Source: an uncultured Pelagibacteraceae bacterium (GTDB taxonomy: Bacteria > Pseudomonadota > Alphaproteobacteria > Pelagibacterales > Pelagibacteraceae). Taken from it: a DNA stretch of 64,000 nt. Of this stretch, positions 17,542 through 26,940 are shown piece after piece. Numbering within the stretch: position 1 is the stretch's first letter; each line of letters opens with the position of its first letter. The notes under the pieces are model-generated. The model saw only the letters and a list, made by a program, of their open reading frames with translations, was not told the DNA's origin and did not search any database. A program made the position numbers and the translations under genes. The stretch is taken from the NCBI GenBank assembly GCA_902521355.1, contig CABYRT010000005.1:1-64000 (forward strand), read 5' to 3'.

Positions 17542-17811
17542 TTATATTAAAGCAAGGTTTCTAGCTCTTTTAATTGATAATGACAAATCTCTTTGCCTTT
17601 TTTGGCTAACAGAGGTTATTCTTGAGGGCAAGATTTTTCCATTTTCAGAGACATATCTTTTTAATAATTTAATATTTTTATAGTCAATGACCGGAGCACC
17701 TTTTCCTGAAAGTGGGCACTTCTTCTTAAACTTATACTTTTGATTTTGGAAAACACTAAGTTTTGAAAAACTGCTTTGTGAATTTTTTTTTTTTAAATTT
17801 TTTTTTTTCAT
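17542..17811 (-). CDS. rpsR: Ribosomal protein S18
   Basis: This 89-residue protein has the S18 core: [31 protein letters not shown] split over residues 34-60, and the [14 protein letters not shown]-terminus. The N-terminus is a Lys-rich repeat ([10 protein letters not shown]) encoded by tracts of eleven and twelve A with TTT between, a site prone to slippage. It lies between rpsF and rplI as usual. Confidence 0.96.
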   Translation of the reverse strand: MKKKNLKKKNSQSSFSKLSVFQNQKYKFKKKCPLSGKGAPVIDYKNIKLLKRYVSENGKILPSRITSVSQKRQRDLSLSIKRARNLALI

Positions 17812-17826
17812 TTATCTATTATTTTT

Positions 17827-18156
17827 TTATTGATCATCAGATTTTTTAAAATAATCTGTTTCAAGATCTAACTTTTTTACTTTGACAGTTAAAAATCTTA
17901 ATAAATTTTTATCGATTTTTTCGTTCTTTTCTAATTCTTTGATAGTCTTACCTTTTCCCTTGATTTTAAAATGTAGATAATTACCTTTTTTATTTTTTTT
18001 TATTAAATATGATAAATTCATCAATCCCCAACTTTCGAATTTTACAACGTTACCCTCATTGTTTTCAATAATCTTAATATATTTATCCTCAATTTGCTTA
18101 ATCTGACTCTGAGATACGTCCTGTCTAGCTATTAATGTGTGCTCGTAAAAGTTCAT
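17827..18156 (-). CDS. rpsF: Ribosomal protein S6
   Basis: This 109-residue protein has the S6 fold signatures: MNFYEHTLIARQDVS at the start, a WGLMNLSYLIKKNKKG segment and a LLRFLTVKV strand. It is the first gene of the cluster and is divergent from fabD, with 82 bases between the start codons that must hold both promoters. Confidence 0.95.
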   Translation of the reverse strand: MNFYEHTLIARQDVSQSQIKQIEDKYIKIIENNEGNVVKFESWGLMNLSYLIKKNKKGNYLHFKIKGKGKTIKELEKNEKIDKNLLRFLTVKVKKLDLETDYFKKSDDQ

Positions 18157-18238
18157 ATAATTTTATAGAAAAAGTGAGGATATACTATTATAAGAATTTA
18201 ATTACAATATAAAAAAACACTTTATTATTAGCATTTTT

Positions 18239-19168
18239 ATGTTCTCTGTAATATTTCCTGGGCAAGGTTCCCAAATTGTTGGGATGGCAAAGGAATTTCA
18301 CCATAATTTTAATTATATTAAAGATTACTTTTTTAGAGCAGATGAAATTTTAAACAAAAAATTAAGCAAAATAATTTTAGAAGGCCCTAAATATGAGTTG
18401 AACCAAACTGAAAACACTCAACCCGCAATATTTTTGGTTAGCTATTCAATATTCAAAGCAATAGAGAAAGAGGTAAATTTCGATTTAAAAAAAGCAAAGT
18501 TTTTTGCTGGGCACTCTTTAGGTGAATATTCAGCACTTTGTTGTGCTAATTCAATAAATTTTGAACAAACAATTAAACTTTTACAAGCCAGAGGAACAGC
18601 AATGCAAAATGCTATGCCAAGCGGAGAGGGAGGCATGATAGCAGTCCTAGGAATAAATATTAATGAATTAACAAATCTAATAAAGAGCACAGGTAGTGAA
18701 AATACTTGTTATATAGCTAATGATAACTCTAATAATCAAATTGTTATGAGTGGTAAGAATAGCATGCTGGAAAATTTTGGAAAAATATTAGATGAAAATA
18801 ATATTAAATTTATAAAATTACCTGTAAGTGCACCATTTCATTGCCCACTTATGAATAAAGCGACTGAGAAAATGAGAGGTGAAATATATAATGTTGAATT
18901 TAAAAACCCAGATATTAATATTGTTTCTAATGTAACCGCCAACGAAGTGAAAAAATCAGATGATATAAAAAAACTTTTAATTGAACAAATAGAAAAACCA
19001 GTTAGATGGAGAGAAAGTATAAATAACATGATTAATAAAGGTATAAATGAATTTATTGAAATTGGGCCAGGCAAAGTTCTTTCTGGATTAGTAAAAAGAA
19101 TTGACAGAAATGTAAAAGTGAAGCAAATAAATACTTTAAAAGATATGGAAACTTTAACAAATGATTGA
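18239..19168 (+). CDS. fabD: Malonyl-CoA:ACP transacylase
   Basis: This 309-residue FabD loads malonate onto ACP for fatty-acid synthesis. GQGSQIVGM at residues 8-16, the active serine S93 in GHSLGEYSAL, ARGTAMQNA and SAPFHCPLM with the catalytic His are all present. It overlaps fabG by 8 bases. TATACT and TATTATAAG stretches upstream could be -10 elements, but I cannot fix a promoter. Confidence 0.96.
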   Translation: MFSVIFPGQGSQIVGMAKEFHHNFNYIKDYFFRADEILNKKLSKIILEGPKYELNQTENTQPAIFLVSYSIFKAIEKEVNFDLKKAKFFAGHSLGEYSALCCANSINFEQTIKLLQARGTAMQNAMPSGEGGMIAVLGININELTNLIKSTGSENTCYIANDNSNNQIVMSGKNSMLENFGKILDENNIKFIKLPVSAPFHCPLMNKATEKMRGEIYNVEFKNPDINIVSNVTANEVKKSDDIKKLLIEQIEKPVRWRESINNMINKGINEFIEIGPGKVLSGLVKRIDRNVKVKQINTLKDMETLTND

Positions 19169-19898
19169 TTTAAGTAATTTGAATATTATTTTAACTGGAG
19201 CCACAGGGGTTATAGGTAATTCGATATTAAAAAAATTAACTAATTTAAATGCAAATATAATTGCTTGTGGAACTAACCAGGTCAAGTTAGATAAAATAAA
19301 TCAAAATTTTAAAAATGTAATTACCAAAAATATTGATTTATCAAATCATTCAATGATTGAGCAATTTATTGATGAATGTAATGAATTATTTAAAAATAAA
19401 ATTGACATTTTAATTAATAACGCAGGAATAACATCTGATAATTTAACAATAAGAATGAAGGAAGAGGAATGGAATCGTGTAATAAATTTAAATTTATCGT
19501 CTACCTTTTTACTAACAAAAAATGCTTTAAAAAAAATGATTAAAAACAAAAATGGAAAAATCATTAATATTACTTCTGTTGTTGGTCATACAGGAAATGT
19601 CGGTCAAGCAAATTATGCGGCAGCAAAGGCAGGTCTTGTAGGAATGTCAAAAAGTTTGGCATTGGAATATGGAAAAAAAAACATAAAGATTAATTGTATT
19701 TCACCAGGTTTTATAAAATCTGAAATGACAGAAAAAATTAATGATAATTTTAAAGAAATGATGAAGCAAAAAATTTCACTTGAAAGATTTGGTTTACCAG
19801 ATGATGTAGCGAATGCAGTTGTTTTTCTGACTTCTAGCCTTTCAGACTATATTACTGGTGAAACAATCCATGTGAATGGAGGGATGTATTTTAGTTGA
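19161..19898 (+). CDS. fabG: 3-oxoacyl-ACP reductase
   Basis: This 245-residue short-chain reductase makes the first reduction of the fatty-acid elongation cycle. The cofactor loop GATGVIGN starts near residue 13, NNAG is at 86-89, and the catalytic residues N111, S139, Y152 and K156 are in place. C-terminal HVNGGMYFS is typical. Its place between fabD and acpP confirms the assignment over other SDR enzymes. Confidence 0.95.
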   Translation: MIDLSNLNIILTGATGVIGNSILKKLTNLNANIIACGTNQVKLDKINQNFKNVITKNIDLSNHSMIEQFIDECNELFKNKIDILINNAGITSDNLTIRMKEEEWNRVINLNLSSTFLLTKNALKKMIKNKNGKIINITSVVGHTGNVGQANYAAAKAGLVGMSKSLALEYGKKNIKINCISPGFIKSEMTEKINDNFKEMMKQKISLERFGLPDDVANAVVFLTSSLSDYITGETIHVNGGMYFS

Positions 19899-19944
19899 CA
19901 AAATAGTATAAATATCTATTAACAAATTAATTAACTAAAAATTT

Positions 19945-20184
19945 ATGTCAGAAGAAATCTCAAGCAAAGTAAAAAAAATTGTAGCAGATCACCTAGGTAT
20001 TGACGAAGCAAAGGTAACTGATGAGTCTAGTTTTATAGACGATTTAGGAGCAGACAGCTTAGATACTGTGGAGTTAGTAATGGCGTTCGAAGAAGAGTTT
20101 GGTTCTGAAATTTCGGACAGCGATGCAGAAAAAATACTAACAGTTGGTGATGCTGTGAAATTTATAGAAAATAAGGCAAACTAA
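19945..20184 (+). CDS. acpP: Acyl carrier protein
   Basis: This 79-residue acidic helical protein carries the phosphopantetheine attachment serine S38 in [10 protein letters not shown]. It is the carrier for FabD, FabG and the other fatty-acid enzymes. It lies 46 bases after fabG, a slightly larger gap than its neighbours; a separate promoter would make sense for such an abundant protein but I cannot identify one. Confidence 0.97.
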   Translation: MSEEISSKVKKIVADHLGIDEAKVTDESSFIDDLGADSLDTVELVMAFEEEFGSEISDSDAEKILTVGDAVKFIENKAN

Positions 20185-20196
20185 ATTTTATATTAA

Positions 20197-20820
20197 ATGT
20201 CCAGCTTTAAAAGAGGTGGAATGTTTATTATCTCTTCACCTTCAGGTGCTGGGAAAACCACACTAGTTAAAAAAATCTCAAAAAATAAAAATTTTTTTGT
20301 ATCAATATCTCACACAACAAGATCACCAAGACCAAATGAAAAAAATGGTAAAGATTATTATTTTATTTCAAAAAATCATTTTAAAAAACTCATAAAAAAA
20401 GGACAATTTTTAGAGTATGCAAAAGTTTTTGATAATTATTACGGCTCTTCAAAAAAAATAGTTATTAAAAAATTAAAAGAAAAAAAAAATGTATTGTTTG
20501 ATATCGATTGGCAAGGGACTAGACAAATAAGAAATAAAAAATTAAATTTTAAATTATTAACGATATTTATTTTACCACCTTCAAAAAAAGAATTAATAAA
20601 AAGACTTACTAAAAGAGAGAATAAAAATATCAAAACAGTCAAAAAAAGAATGAAAGGATTTAAAAAAGATCTATTAAAATGGAAAGAATACAACTACGTA
20701 ATAATAAATGATGATCTAAAAAAATGTTATAAAAAAATTTTAAACGTTATGAAAAACAAAGCAAAGCCGGTATACGATAAAAATTTTATTAAAAAACACA
20801 TAAAAAAACTAATCGACTAA
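20197..20820 (+). CDS. gmk: Guanylate kinase
   Basis: This 207-residue kinase converts GMP to GDP. The P-loop SPSGAGKT is at residues 14-21, followed by SHTTRSPRPNEKNGKDYYF for GMP binding. It is very Lys-rich. Its end overlaps the end of convergent rsmA by 12 bases. Confidence 0.95.
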   Translation: MSSFKRGGMFIISSPSGAGKTTLVKKISKNKNFFVSISHTTRSPRPNEKNGKDYYFISKNHFKKLIKKGQFLEYAKVFDNYYGSSKKIVIKKLKEKKNVLFDIDWQGTRQIRNKKLNFKLLTIFILPPSKKELIKRLTKRENKNIKTVKKRMKGFKKDLLKWKEYNYVIINDDLKKCYKKILNVMKNKAKPVYDKNFIKKHIKKLID

Positions 20821-21600
20821 ATTTTCGTAAATTTTACAAATCTCTATATATTTATTTTTTGATAAATTTTGTGGTCTTAAATTTAAATCAAGACTTAATT
20901 TTTTGGCCACCAAGTCAAAGTTTTTAAAAAGTTGCTTCATAGGTTTTTTTATCATTTTACGTCTTTGATTAAAAAATATATTTGTTATGTGCTCAAGATT
21001 CTTGACGTTACTCACAGCTTCAAAATTAAGTTTTGGAGTAAGAGTAATCAAAGAACTCCACACCTTTGGTTTTGGAAAAAAATATATTGGATCGATATCA
21101 ATTATTTTTGATTTTTTCATTTTCCAAGATGTTAATATTGATAATCTTCCATAATTTTTTGTATTCTCTTCAGCTATAATTCGATCAGCTACTTCTTTTT
21201 GAAATATAAATATAAATTTTTCGTAGAGTTTATTGAGATTACTAATTTTTATAAGTGAAATTAAAATTTTTGTAGAAATATTATAGGGCAAGTTTCCAAA
21301 TACTTTTATTGGAGAATGAAATTTAAAATCTTTGTAACAAAGAAGGATATCTTCATTAATAACTTCAATATCATTTCCATATTTCTTTTTTACTATTTCT
21401 GATAATTTTTTATCTTTTTCTACAACTATAATTTTTTTAGGGTTTTTTTTTAAAATATAATCCGTTAGATTCCCAACACCAGGTCCTATCTCCAAAACAA
21501 TATCATCTTTTTTTATATTTCCCTGATCTACAATTGTTTTTAATATTTTAGAATTATTTAAAAAATTTTGACCTAAACTTTTTTTAGGTTTTATGCTCAT
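20809..21600 (-). CDS. rsmA: 16S rRNA dimethyladenosine methyltransferase
   Basis: This 263-residue KsgA/RsmA dimethylates two adjacent adenines near the 3' end of 16S rRNA during small-subunit maturation. SLGQNFLNN at the start, the SAM loop LEIGPGVGNLT and the catalytic GNLPYNIS are clear. It overlaps the pdxA stop by 4 bases (ATGA). Confidence 0.95.
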   Translation of the reverse strand: MSIKPKKSLGQNFLNNSKILKTIVDQGNIKKDDIVLEIGPGVGNLTDYILKKNPKKIIVVEKDKKLSEIVKKKYGNDIEVINEDILLCYKDFKFHSPIKVFGNLPYNISTKILISLIKISNLNKLYEKFIFIFQKEVADRIIAEENTKNYGRLSILTSWKMKKSKIIDIDPIYFFPKPKVWSSLITLTPKLNFEAVSNVKNLEHITNIFFNQRRKMIKKPMKQLFKNFDLVAKKLSLDLNLRPQNLSKNKYIEICKIYENLVD

Positions 21601-22559
21601 TTTAAATTTTCTATAAATTTGATCGCATAAATTAATGAAGTTGGATCAGACTTATTTTTCCCTAGCATTTCGGAATTTGGTCCATGGTCAGGTGAAATTC
21701 TTATAAAAGGCAGTCCTATAGTAATGTTAATTGCTTCAAAATTATAAAGAGTTTTAATAGGTGTTAAAACTTGGTCATGGTACATACCAATCACAACATT
21801 GTATTTACTTAAATTCTTGTCAAAAAAAAATGTATCTGCAGAAAATGGTCCATCTATGTTTATGCCTCTTCTATTTAAAATCTTTAATGAAGGTATAATT
21901 ATTTCTTCTTCTTCACTAAACTTATCAATTGTTTCACAATGCGGATTTAATCCTAAAATCGCAATTTTAATATTTTTATTAAAAATATCTTTATAAAATT
22001 TATGAATTTTTGTAACATTATTTATTATTTTAGTTTTAGTTACATTTTTTGCTACAAATTTAATAGGGATATGAGTTGTTAAAGGTGAAACTGAAATCTT
22101 TTTATTATAAATTAACATAACTTCGTTATTTGAATTTGTTTTTTGAGATAGATATTCAGTTATTCCAGAAAATTTTTTTTTTAAAAAAAATTTTTTTGAA
22201 ATCGGACCGTTTATTAAAATACCCTTTTTTTTTAATTTTTTTAATGTTTCTAATGCAATGTCAAAACATTTTTTAATATATTGATTTGACTTTTCTGATA
22301 TATTTGTAAATGTTTTTATATACTGAAATTCGACATCTATAATATTAATTTTTCTTTTTTCCGCATATTTTATATCTGAGATTTTGTTTAATGGTAACTT
22401 ATATTTAAGTTTTTTTAATTGTTGATTAAATAAACCTATACTTCCAATTAAAATTATTTTCTTCTTGGAATATTTATTCAATTCATAATATTTTCCAATA
22501 ATTTCTGAAAATGTGCTGTATGGCTCACCTAATACAATTAATATATATTTAAAATTCAT
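21597..22559 (-). CDS. pdxA: Divergent PdxA-family dehydrogenase
   Basis: By position (surA-pdxA-rsmA), length (320) and motifs such as GPFSADTFFF, MYHDQ and GLPFIRISPDHG, this is a PdxA homologue, the 4-phosphohydroxythreonine dehydrogenase of vitamin B6 synthesis. Two metal ligands are kept (H207 in NPHCE, H261 in YHDQ). The third, normally in a GHTE motif, is replaced by Ile133 in SGITEYL. The N-terminal GEPAGIGPE motif reads GEPYSTFSE. The classic reaction is therefore uncertain. Confidence 0.8.
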   Translation of the reverse strand: MNFKYILIVLGEPYSTFSEIIGKYYELNKYSKKKIILIGSIGLFNQQLKKLKYKLPLNKISDIKYAEKRKINIIDVEFQYIKTFTNISEKSNQYIKKCFDIALETLKKLKKKGILINGPISKKFFLKKKFSGITEYLSQKTNSNNEVMLIYNKKISVSPLTTHIPIKFVAKNVTKTKIINNVTKIHKFYKDIFNKNIKIAILGLNPHCETIDKFSEEEEIIIPSLKILNRRGINIDGPFSADTFFFDKNLSKYNVVIGMYHDQVLTPIKTLYNFEAINITIGLPFIRISPDHGPNSEMLGKNKSDPTSLIYAIKFIENLK

Positions 22560-23472
22560 TAATTATTACATTTTGTTTTAATTTTTTAAAATATAGTAAA
22601 GAAAATTGATTAAGTTGTTTATTTTTTTCAAAATTTATCAGATCTTTTAATTCTTTATCTATATCAATGATTTGTTTCATTTTCTTTTTATCATTTATTT
22701 TTAAAATTAAGTATCCACTTGGGTGTTTTATCGGCTCTGAGATTTGGTTTATTTCCATTTTAGATAAAATATTATTTAAATTTTTTGATAACAATGTTTC
22801 CTTTATCCATCCAATTTCTCCACCTTTTTTTGAACTATTTGAAATACTAAATTTGGTAGCTGCTACTTTAAAATCGTTATTTTTTATATAATTAAAAACA
22901 GTTTTATTCTTATCTTTAAAATTTTCGTTATTTTTAACTTCGTATAAAATTTCTGATAATTTATATTCAAATTTTTTCACTTTTGATGATTTTTCAATTA
23001 ATTGATTTTTTAACTCGTTTTCGTCAATTTTTATAAAGGAGGAATATTTTTGAAAAATTAGTTCATTCCACATGGCTTCATATTTAATTTTATCTATAAT
23101 TTTCTCATAATTAATATTATTTACTTTTGTAAGTTTTTTAAATTCGGTCTCATTTTTCACATTTTTAAATTTAAAAAGATTCTTCTTTATATCTTCGATA
23201 AAATCAAAATTTTCTTGGTCCTTAAATACTCTTTTTATTTCCTTTTTTTTTATAATTTCTCTAATTAAGGAATTTTCAGCAATTTTTAACATTTCATTTC
23301 TATCTAAACTCTTTAAATTAGGTTTTAAAAATATTAAGTATTCTCTTTCTTCTAGAACATCAATATTAGTAAGAATTTCGGTATCTATCTTATAACGTAT
23401 CTCAATTTTTGCAGATAATTCAGTTATTTGAAAAAAAAATAAAATAAATATTATTAATCTAATTTTAAACAT
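22549..23472 (-). CDS. surA: SurA-like periplasmic peptidyl-prolyl isomerase
   Basis: This 307-residue protein has an N-terminal signal peptide (hydrophobic core about residues 4-20 ending near SAK). A helical chaperone region and one parvulin domain (about residues 160-265, with KKGGEIGWI and HPSGYLILKIND) follow. E. coli SurA has two parvulin domains, so this is a shorter version. It helps fold outer-membrane proteins such as LptD, encoded just upstream. Confidence 0.88.
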   Translation of the reverse strand: MFKIRLIIFILFFFQITELSAKIEIRYKIDTEILTNIDVLEEREYLIFLKPNLKSLDRNEMLKIAENSLIREIIKKKEIKRVFKDQENFDFIEDIKKNLFKFKNVKNETEFKKLTKVNNINYEKIIDKIKYEAMWNELIFQKYSSFIKIDENELKNQLIEKSSKVKKFEYKLSEILYEVKNNENFKDKNKTVFNYIKNNDFKVAATKFSISNSSKKGGEIGWIKETLLSKNLNNILSKMEINQISEPIKHPSGYLILKINDKKKMKQIIDIDKELKDLINFEKNKQLNQFSLLYFKKLKQNVIINEF

Positions 23473-23477
23473 AGAAA

Positions 23478-25871
23478 TTAGTTACTTACAAAATTACCAA
23501 TATTTGTAACTCCCAATTCTGAAAATGGAATAATTTTTATTAAAAAAGATAAACTTCTATTGGGTTCCAAATTACCGTCTCTATAAAAAGTTTTGTTATA
23601 ATTTAAATTAAATGAAATACAATCTGTTTGATAAGTGTATATAAGATTATAGTATTGTGTAAAATCGTCTTTAAGATCTTTAGTCATCTCAAAACCAAAT
23701 TTATTTTCCTGATCAAAATTGTAACTTGTATAGTTTTTCACATTTTCTTTGTTTCCTAGATCGTTATCTTCTGTATAATAAGAAAAACTATTATAAAAAT
23801 TGTTTACACTATATTCTATGTTCAATTGCTCTAGGTTTGAGTATTCTAAATCTCTATCATAAGAAAAAAAATATCCAAAATTCAAATTTTTATTAAAATT
23901 ATATACTAAGCTCCCAAAAATATCTGATCTAGTTTTATTAAGTTTTGATTTTGTAGGTAATTGTTTGTTTTCTTCAAGTCTAATCACATTAGCTAATTTA
24001 AAATCAATTATATTAAAATTTTCAATATTCTCTCTTTTAAATTCTAATCCTAAACTTAAAGATTCTCCACCCTCTATCTCATGATCAGTTCCTATTCTAT
24101 TTAATGCAAAAACATTGTTGTAATTAAGTAAAATATCTTTTGATGATATATTTCTATTTTTATTTGGACTAAATCTAAAAGATAATTTTGGTGTCAAGTA
24201 ATGATTAAAATTTTGCATTCTCTTTTGCAGTGGTAAACTAGTGTCAATTTTTAGAGTACCAAATAAATCATAATTAGAATTTTCTTTAAAAGTGGGGGAA
24301 TTATTCGAATAACTATTTGTATTTTTTAATAATAAATCATAATTAGATATTAAGCCTTTATTATTAATGAACTGATTGGAAGAATAAAGAAAATCATTAG
24401 TAAGTATAGCTTCATTGATATTTGTATTATAATTCTTATTGTATCCATAAGAGTAAAAATTAAATCTTCCGTTATAATTTTGGGGAACTTTTAAATTTTT
24501 AGTAAAATTAAATTCAGGAAAAATATATTGATATCTGTCTCGATGACCTCTTGATAAGTCTTCAAAAATTTTAAAAGAAGTATTTAATTTAGCATCTGTC
24601 AAATCCCAATTTAAATCTAGATTAGATAGCAATAAGTTATTATCTTTAATAAGTAACGAAGTTTCGTCTAATTTATGTTTTTTTAGATAGTTATCACCCT
24701 CAACATTTTGTAAATTAATTTCAAAATTTAATTTTTCATTAAATTTGCCAATTTGGTTTAAAAATATATGACCTTTCGTACCCTCATCTCCAACAAGGAA
24801 ACTTACATCACTTATAAACTTAGATTTTTCAAATATTTGACGATATTCATTTTGTAAAAGAAAACTTTTATCAGCATAATATCTGGGATTAAAAGTCATA
24901 TCTTTGTCGATATCTAAAACTTTGAAGTAAGGTAAATTTATAGATGTGCCAAGGCTTTTAGATGCGGAATATGAGGGTGTTAAAAAACCAGATCTTCTTT
25001 TAACTGTAGGATCTGGATGATTAAAGTATGGTAAATAAAATATTTTACGGTCGAAAATAGATAACCATGAATTTTTATACTCAAATATCTTCTTTTTTTT
25101 ATCATGTACAAACTCATTTGTACTTAATTCCCATCCTCTACATTTTTTATTTTCAATATTACATGTACTAAAAACAGCCTTGTACACTTTTAATTCTTCT
25201 TCATTTGAATAACTACTTCTACCTTTTAAAATAGGATCATTATTTCTATTACCAAAATATCCATCGTTAAATTCAACTTTTATTTCTTTACCAGCAATTT
25301 CATTATTGACTAAATTTAATTGTAAATCTTCAAACAAATATTTATTTTGATATTTATCAACTATTTCAGATTTTCCTGATTTTATTATTTCATTGATAGT
25401 ATCAAAATAAAAATTATCACTTAAGTTGTATATATTTTGATCATTATCCTCTATCAATGTTTTGCTTTCACTATAAATTGAGTTTAATTGTTTGTTATAA
25501 AATAAATCTTCAGATTTAATTTTGTATTTATTTTCTATAACTAAAATTACTCTACCAGTACCATATATTATATTTGTATTCCGGTTATATGTAATTTTAT
25601 TAGATTTTATTTTAATATTGTTTCCATAATCATTATAATCAACATTATCTTCGAAAATTATAATATCAGTAATCTTATCGTAACTAGCTTTTTTTGATTT
25701 AATTGATAATTTATCATTTGGGATTTCAACTTTTACATCATAAGCAACAATAAAATTACCATTATTTTTTAAATCCATATTATTAGATTCAAATATAACC
25801 TCAGTAGAAAATGATTTAAAAATAATAAAAAAAGATAAAAATAATTTTATAATTAAAATTTTAATTTTCAT
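23478..25871 (-). CDS. lptD: LPS-assembly protein LptD
   Basis: This 797-residue protein has a signal peptide (first 22 residues). An LptA/OstA-like jellyroll domain (about 30-220) is followed by a beta-barrel region rich in alternating Tyr, Phe and Asn. GWELSTNEFVHD and LPYFNHPDPTVKRRSGFL mark the start of the barrel domain as in other LptD proteins. It inserts lipopolysaccharide into the outer leaflet. It overlaps lptG by 11 bases. Confidence 0.92.
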   Translation of the reverse strand: MKIKILIIKLFLSFFIIFKSFSTEVIFESNNMDLKNNGNFIVAYDVKVEIPNDKLSIKSKKASYDKITDIIIFEDNVDYNDYGNNIKIKSNKITYNRNTNIIYGTGRVILVIENKYKIKSEDLFYNKQLNSIYSESKTLIEDNDQNIYNLSDNFYFDTINEIIKSGKSEIVDKYQNKYLFEDLQLNLVNNEIAGKEIKVEFNDGYFGNRNNDPILKGRSSYSNEEELKVYKAVFSTCNIENKKCRGWELSTNEFVHDKKKKIFEYKNSWLSIFDRKIFYLPYFNHPDPTVKRRSGFLTPSYSASKSLGTSINLPYFKVLDIDKDMTFNPRYYADKSFLLQNEYRQIFEKSKFISDVSFLVGDEGTKGHIFLNQIGKFNEKLNFEINLQNVEGDNYLKKHKLDETSLLIKDNNLLLSNLDLNWDLTDAKLNTSFKIFEDLSRGHRDRYQYIFPEFNFTKNLKVPQNYNGRFNFYSYGYNKNYNTNINEAILTNDFLYSSNQFINNKGLISNYDLLLKNTNSYSNNSPTFKENSNYDLFGTLKIDTSLPLQKRMQNFNHYLTPKLSFRFSPNKNRNISSKDILLNYNNVFALNRIGTDHEIEGGESLSLGLEFKRENIENFNIIDFKLANVIRLEENKQLPTKSKLNKTRSDIFGSLVYNFNKNLNFGYFFSYDRDLEYSNLEQLNIEYSVNNFYNSFSYYTEDNDLGNKENVKNYTSYNFDQENKFGFEMTKDLKDDFTQYYNLIYTYQTDCISFNLNYNKTFYRDGNLEPNRSLSFLIKIIPFSELGVTNIGNFVSN

Positions 25872-26940
25872 TTACTTTTAAAAGTCCTATGTTACACAAT
25901 AAAAATAATATCAAAAGAGGAGCCCACACAGACAAATATATAGGAAGTGTTCCATTATTACCCAATATACCTGAAAAATAATTTAAATAATAAACTAAAA
26001 CAGAAATAAATATTCCAAATAAAATTACAAAAAATCTGGATTTAAAATGTTTAATTTTATTAATAACTATAAAACCTAAAATAGTCATCAAGACGTAAAA
26101 AATTGGCATACTATAAATTCTATTTAAATGAATTTTTACATCTGTATTTGAATATCCAATTTTAACATAATTATTTGATAAATTGTGTAATTCATAAATA
26201 TTTAAAGAATTTAAATTTGAAAATAAATTAGAAATTATCTCTCCATTAAATGAAGAATTATAAACATAACTTTTAAAACTATTTTTATTTCCATTTTTAT
26301 CAACCAAGGATACATTTTCCAGACTCCAATTTTTTGATAATATATCTGCTTTTTTAGCTGTAATTGTATTCTTATTATCGTAATAATTATCCATTTCCGA
26401 AATAGTAATTTCTTTTAATTCATAATTATCAAATTTCTTTGCATGAATAATATATATACTATTTTCAATTTCTTCTTTAATCCATAAACCATCATCTTTG
26501 ACAATTGCCAAATATTCATTAGTGTTGGAAAATCTGTTTTTCATGTCCAAATACTTGCTTTTTAAGTTTGATGAAAAAGAATAATAAAATAATAATAAAA
26601 ATAGACCTAATAGAATTGATAAAACAATAAACATGTAAACCAAGTTAAAATTGCTAATACCATTTGAGTTTAAAATTTTAATTTCATTTTTGTCGTTTAA
26701 ATCAAGATATAAAAATTTAACAGTTATCAAAAAAATGAATGGAAACATTTCAAATATTAAAGATGGAGCATTTAGCAAAGAAAGATAAATAGCATAATGC
26801 AATTCTGCATTATGTTTTTCTGAAAATTTTACTTCCTCAAAAAAATTTACTAAAATTACTAAACAAAAAAAAATAAAACTTATTACTATAAACTTCTTTA
26901 AAAATTTTGAATAAATGTACGATTGATATTTTTTTAACAT
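25861..26940 (-). CDS. lptG: LPS export permease LptG
   Basis: This 359-residue YjgP/YjgQ-family protein has three helices, a central periplasmic domain and three more helices. It forms the LptB2FG extractor with LptF. The ends touch lptF (one-base overlap) and lptD. LNAPSLIFEMFPFIFLI in the second helix region is characteristic. Confidence 0.9.
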   Translation of the reverse strand: MLKKYQSYIYSKFLKKFIVISFIFFCLVILVNFFEEVKFSEKHNAELHYAIYLSLLNAPSLIFEMFPFIFLITVKFLYLDLNDKNEIKILNSNGISNFNLVYMFIVLSILLGLFLLLFYYSFSSNLKSKYLDMKNRFSNTNEYLAIVKDDGLWIKEEIENSIYIIHAKKFDNYELKEITISEMDNYYDNKNTITAKKADILSKNWSLENVSLVDKNGNKNSFKSYVYNSSFNGEIISNLFSNLNSLNIYELHNLSNNYVKIGYSNTDVKIHLNRIYSMPIFYVLMTILGFIVINKIKHFKSRFFVILFGIFISVLVYYLNYFSGILGNNGTLPIYLSVWAPLLILFLLCNIGLLKVNEN

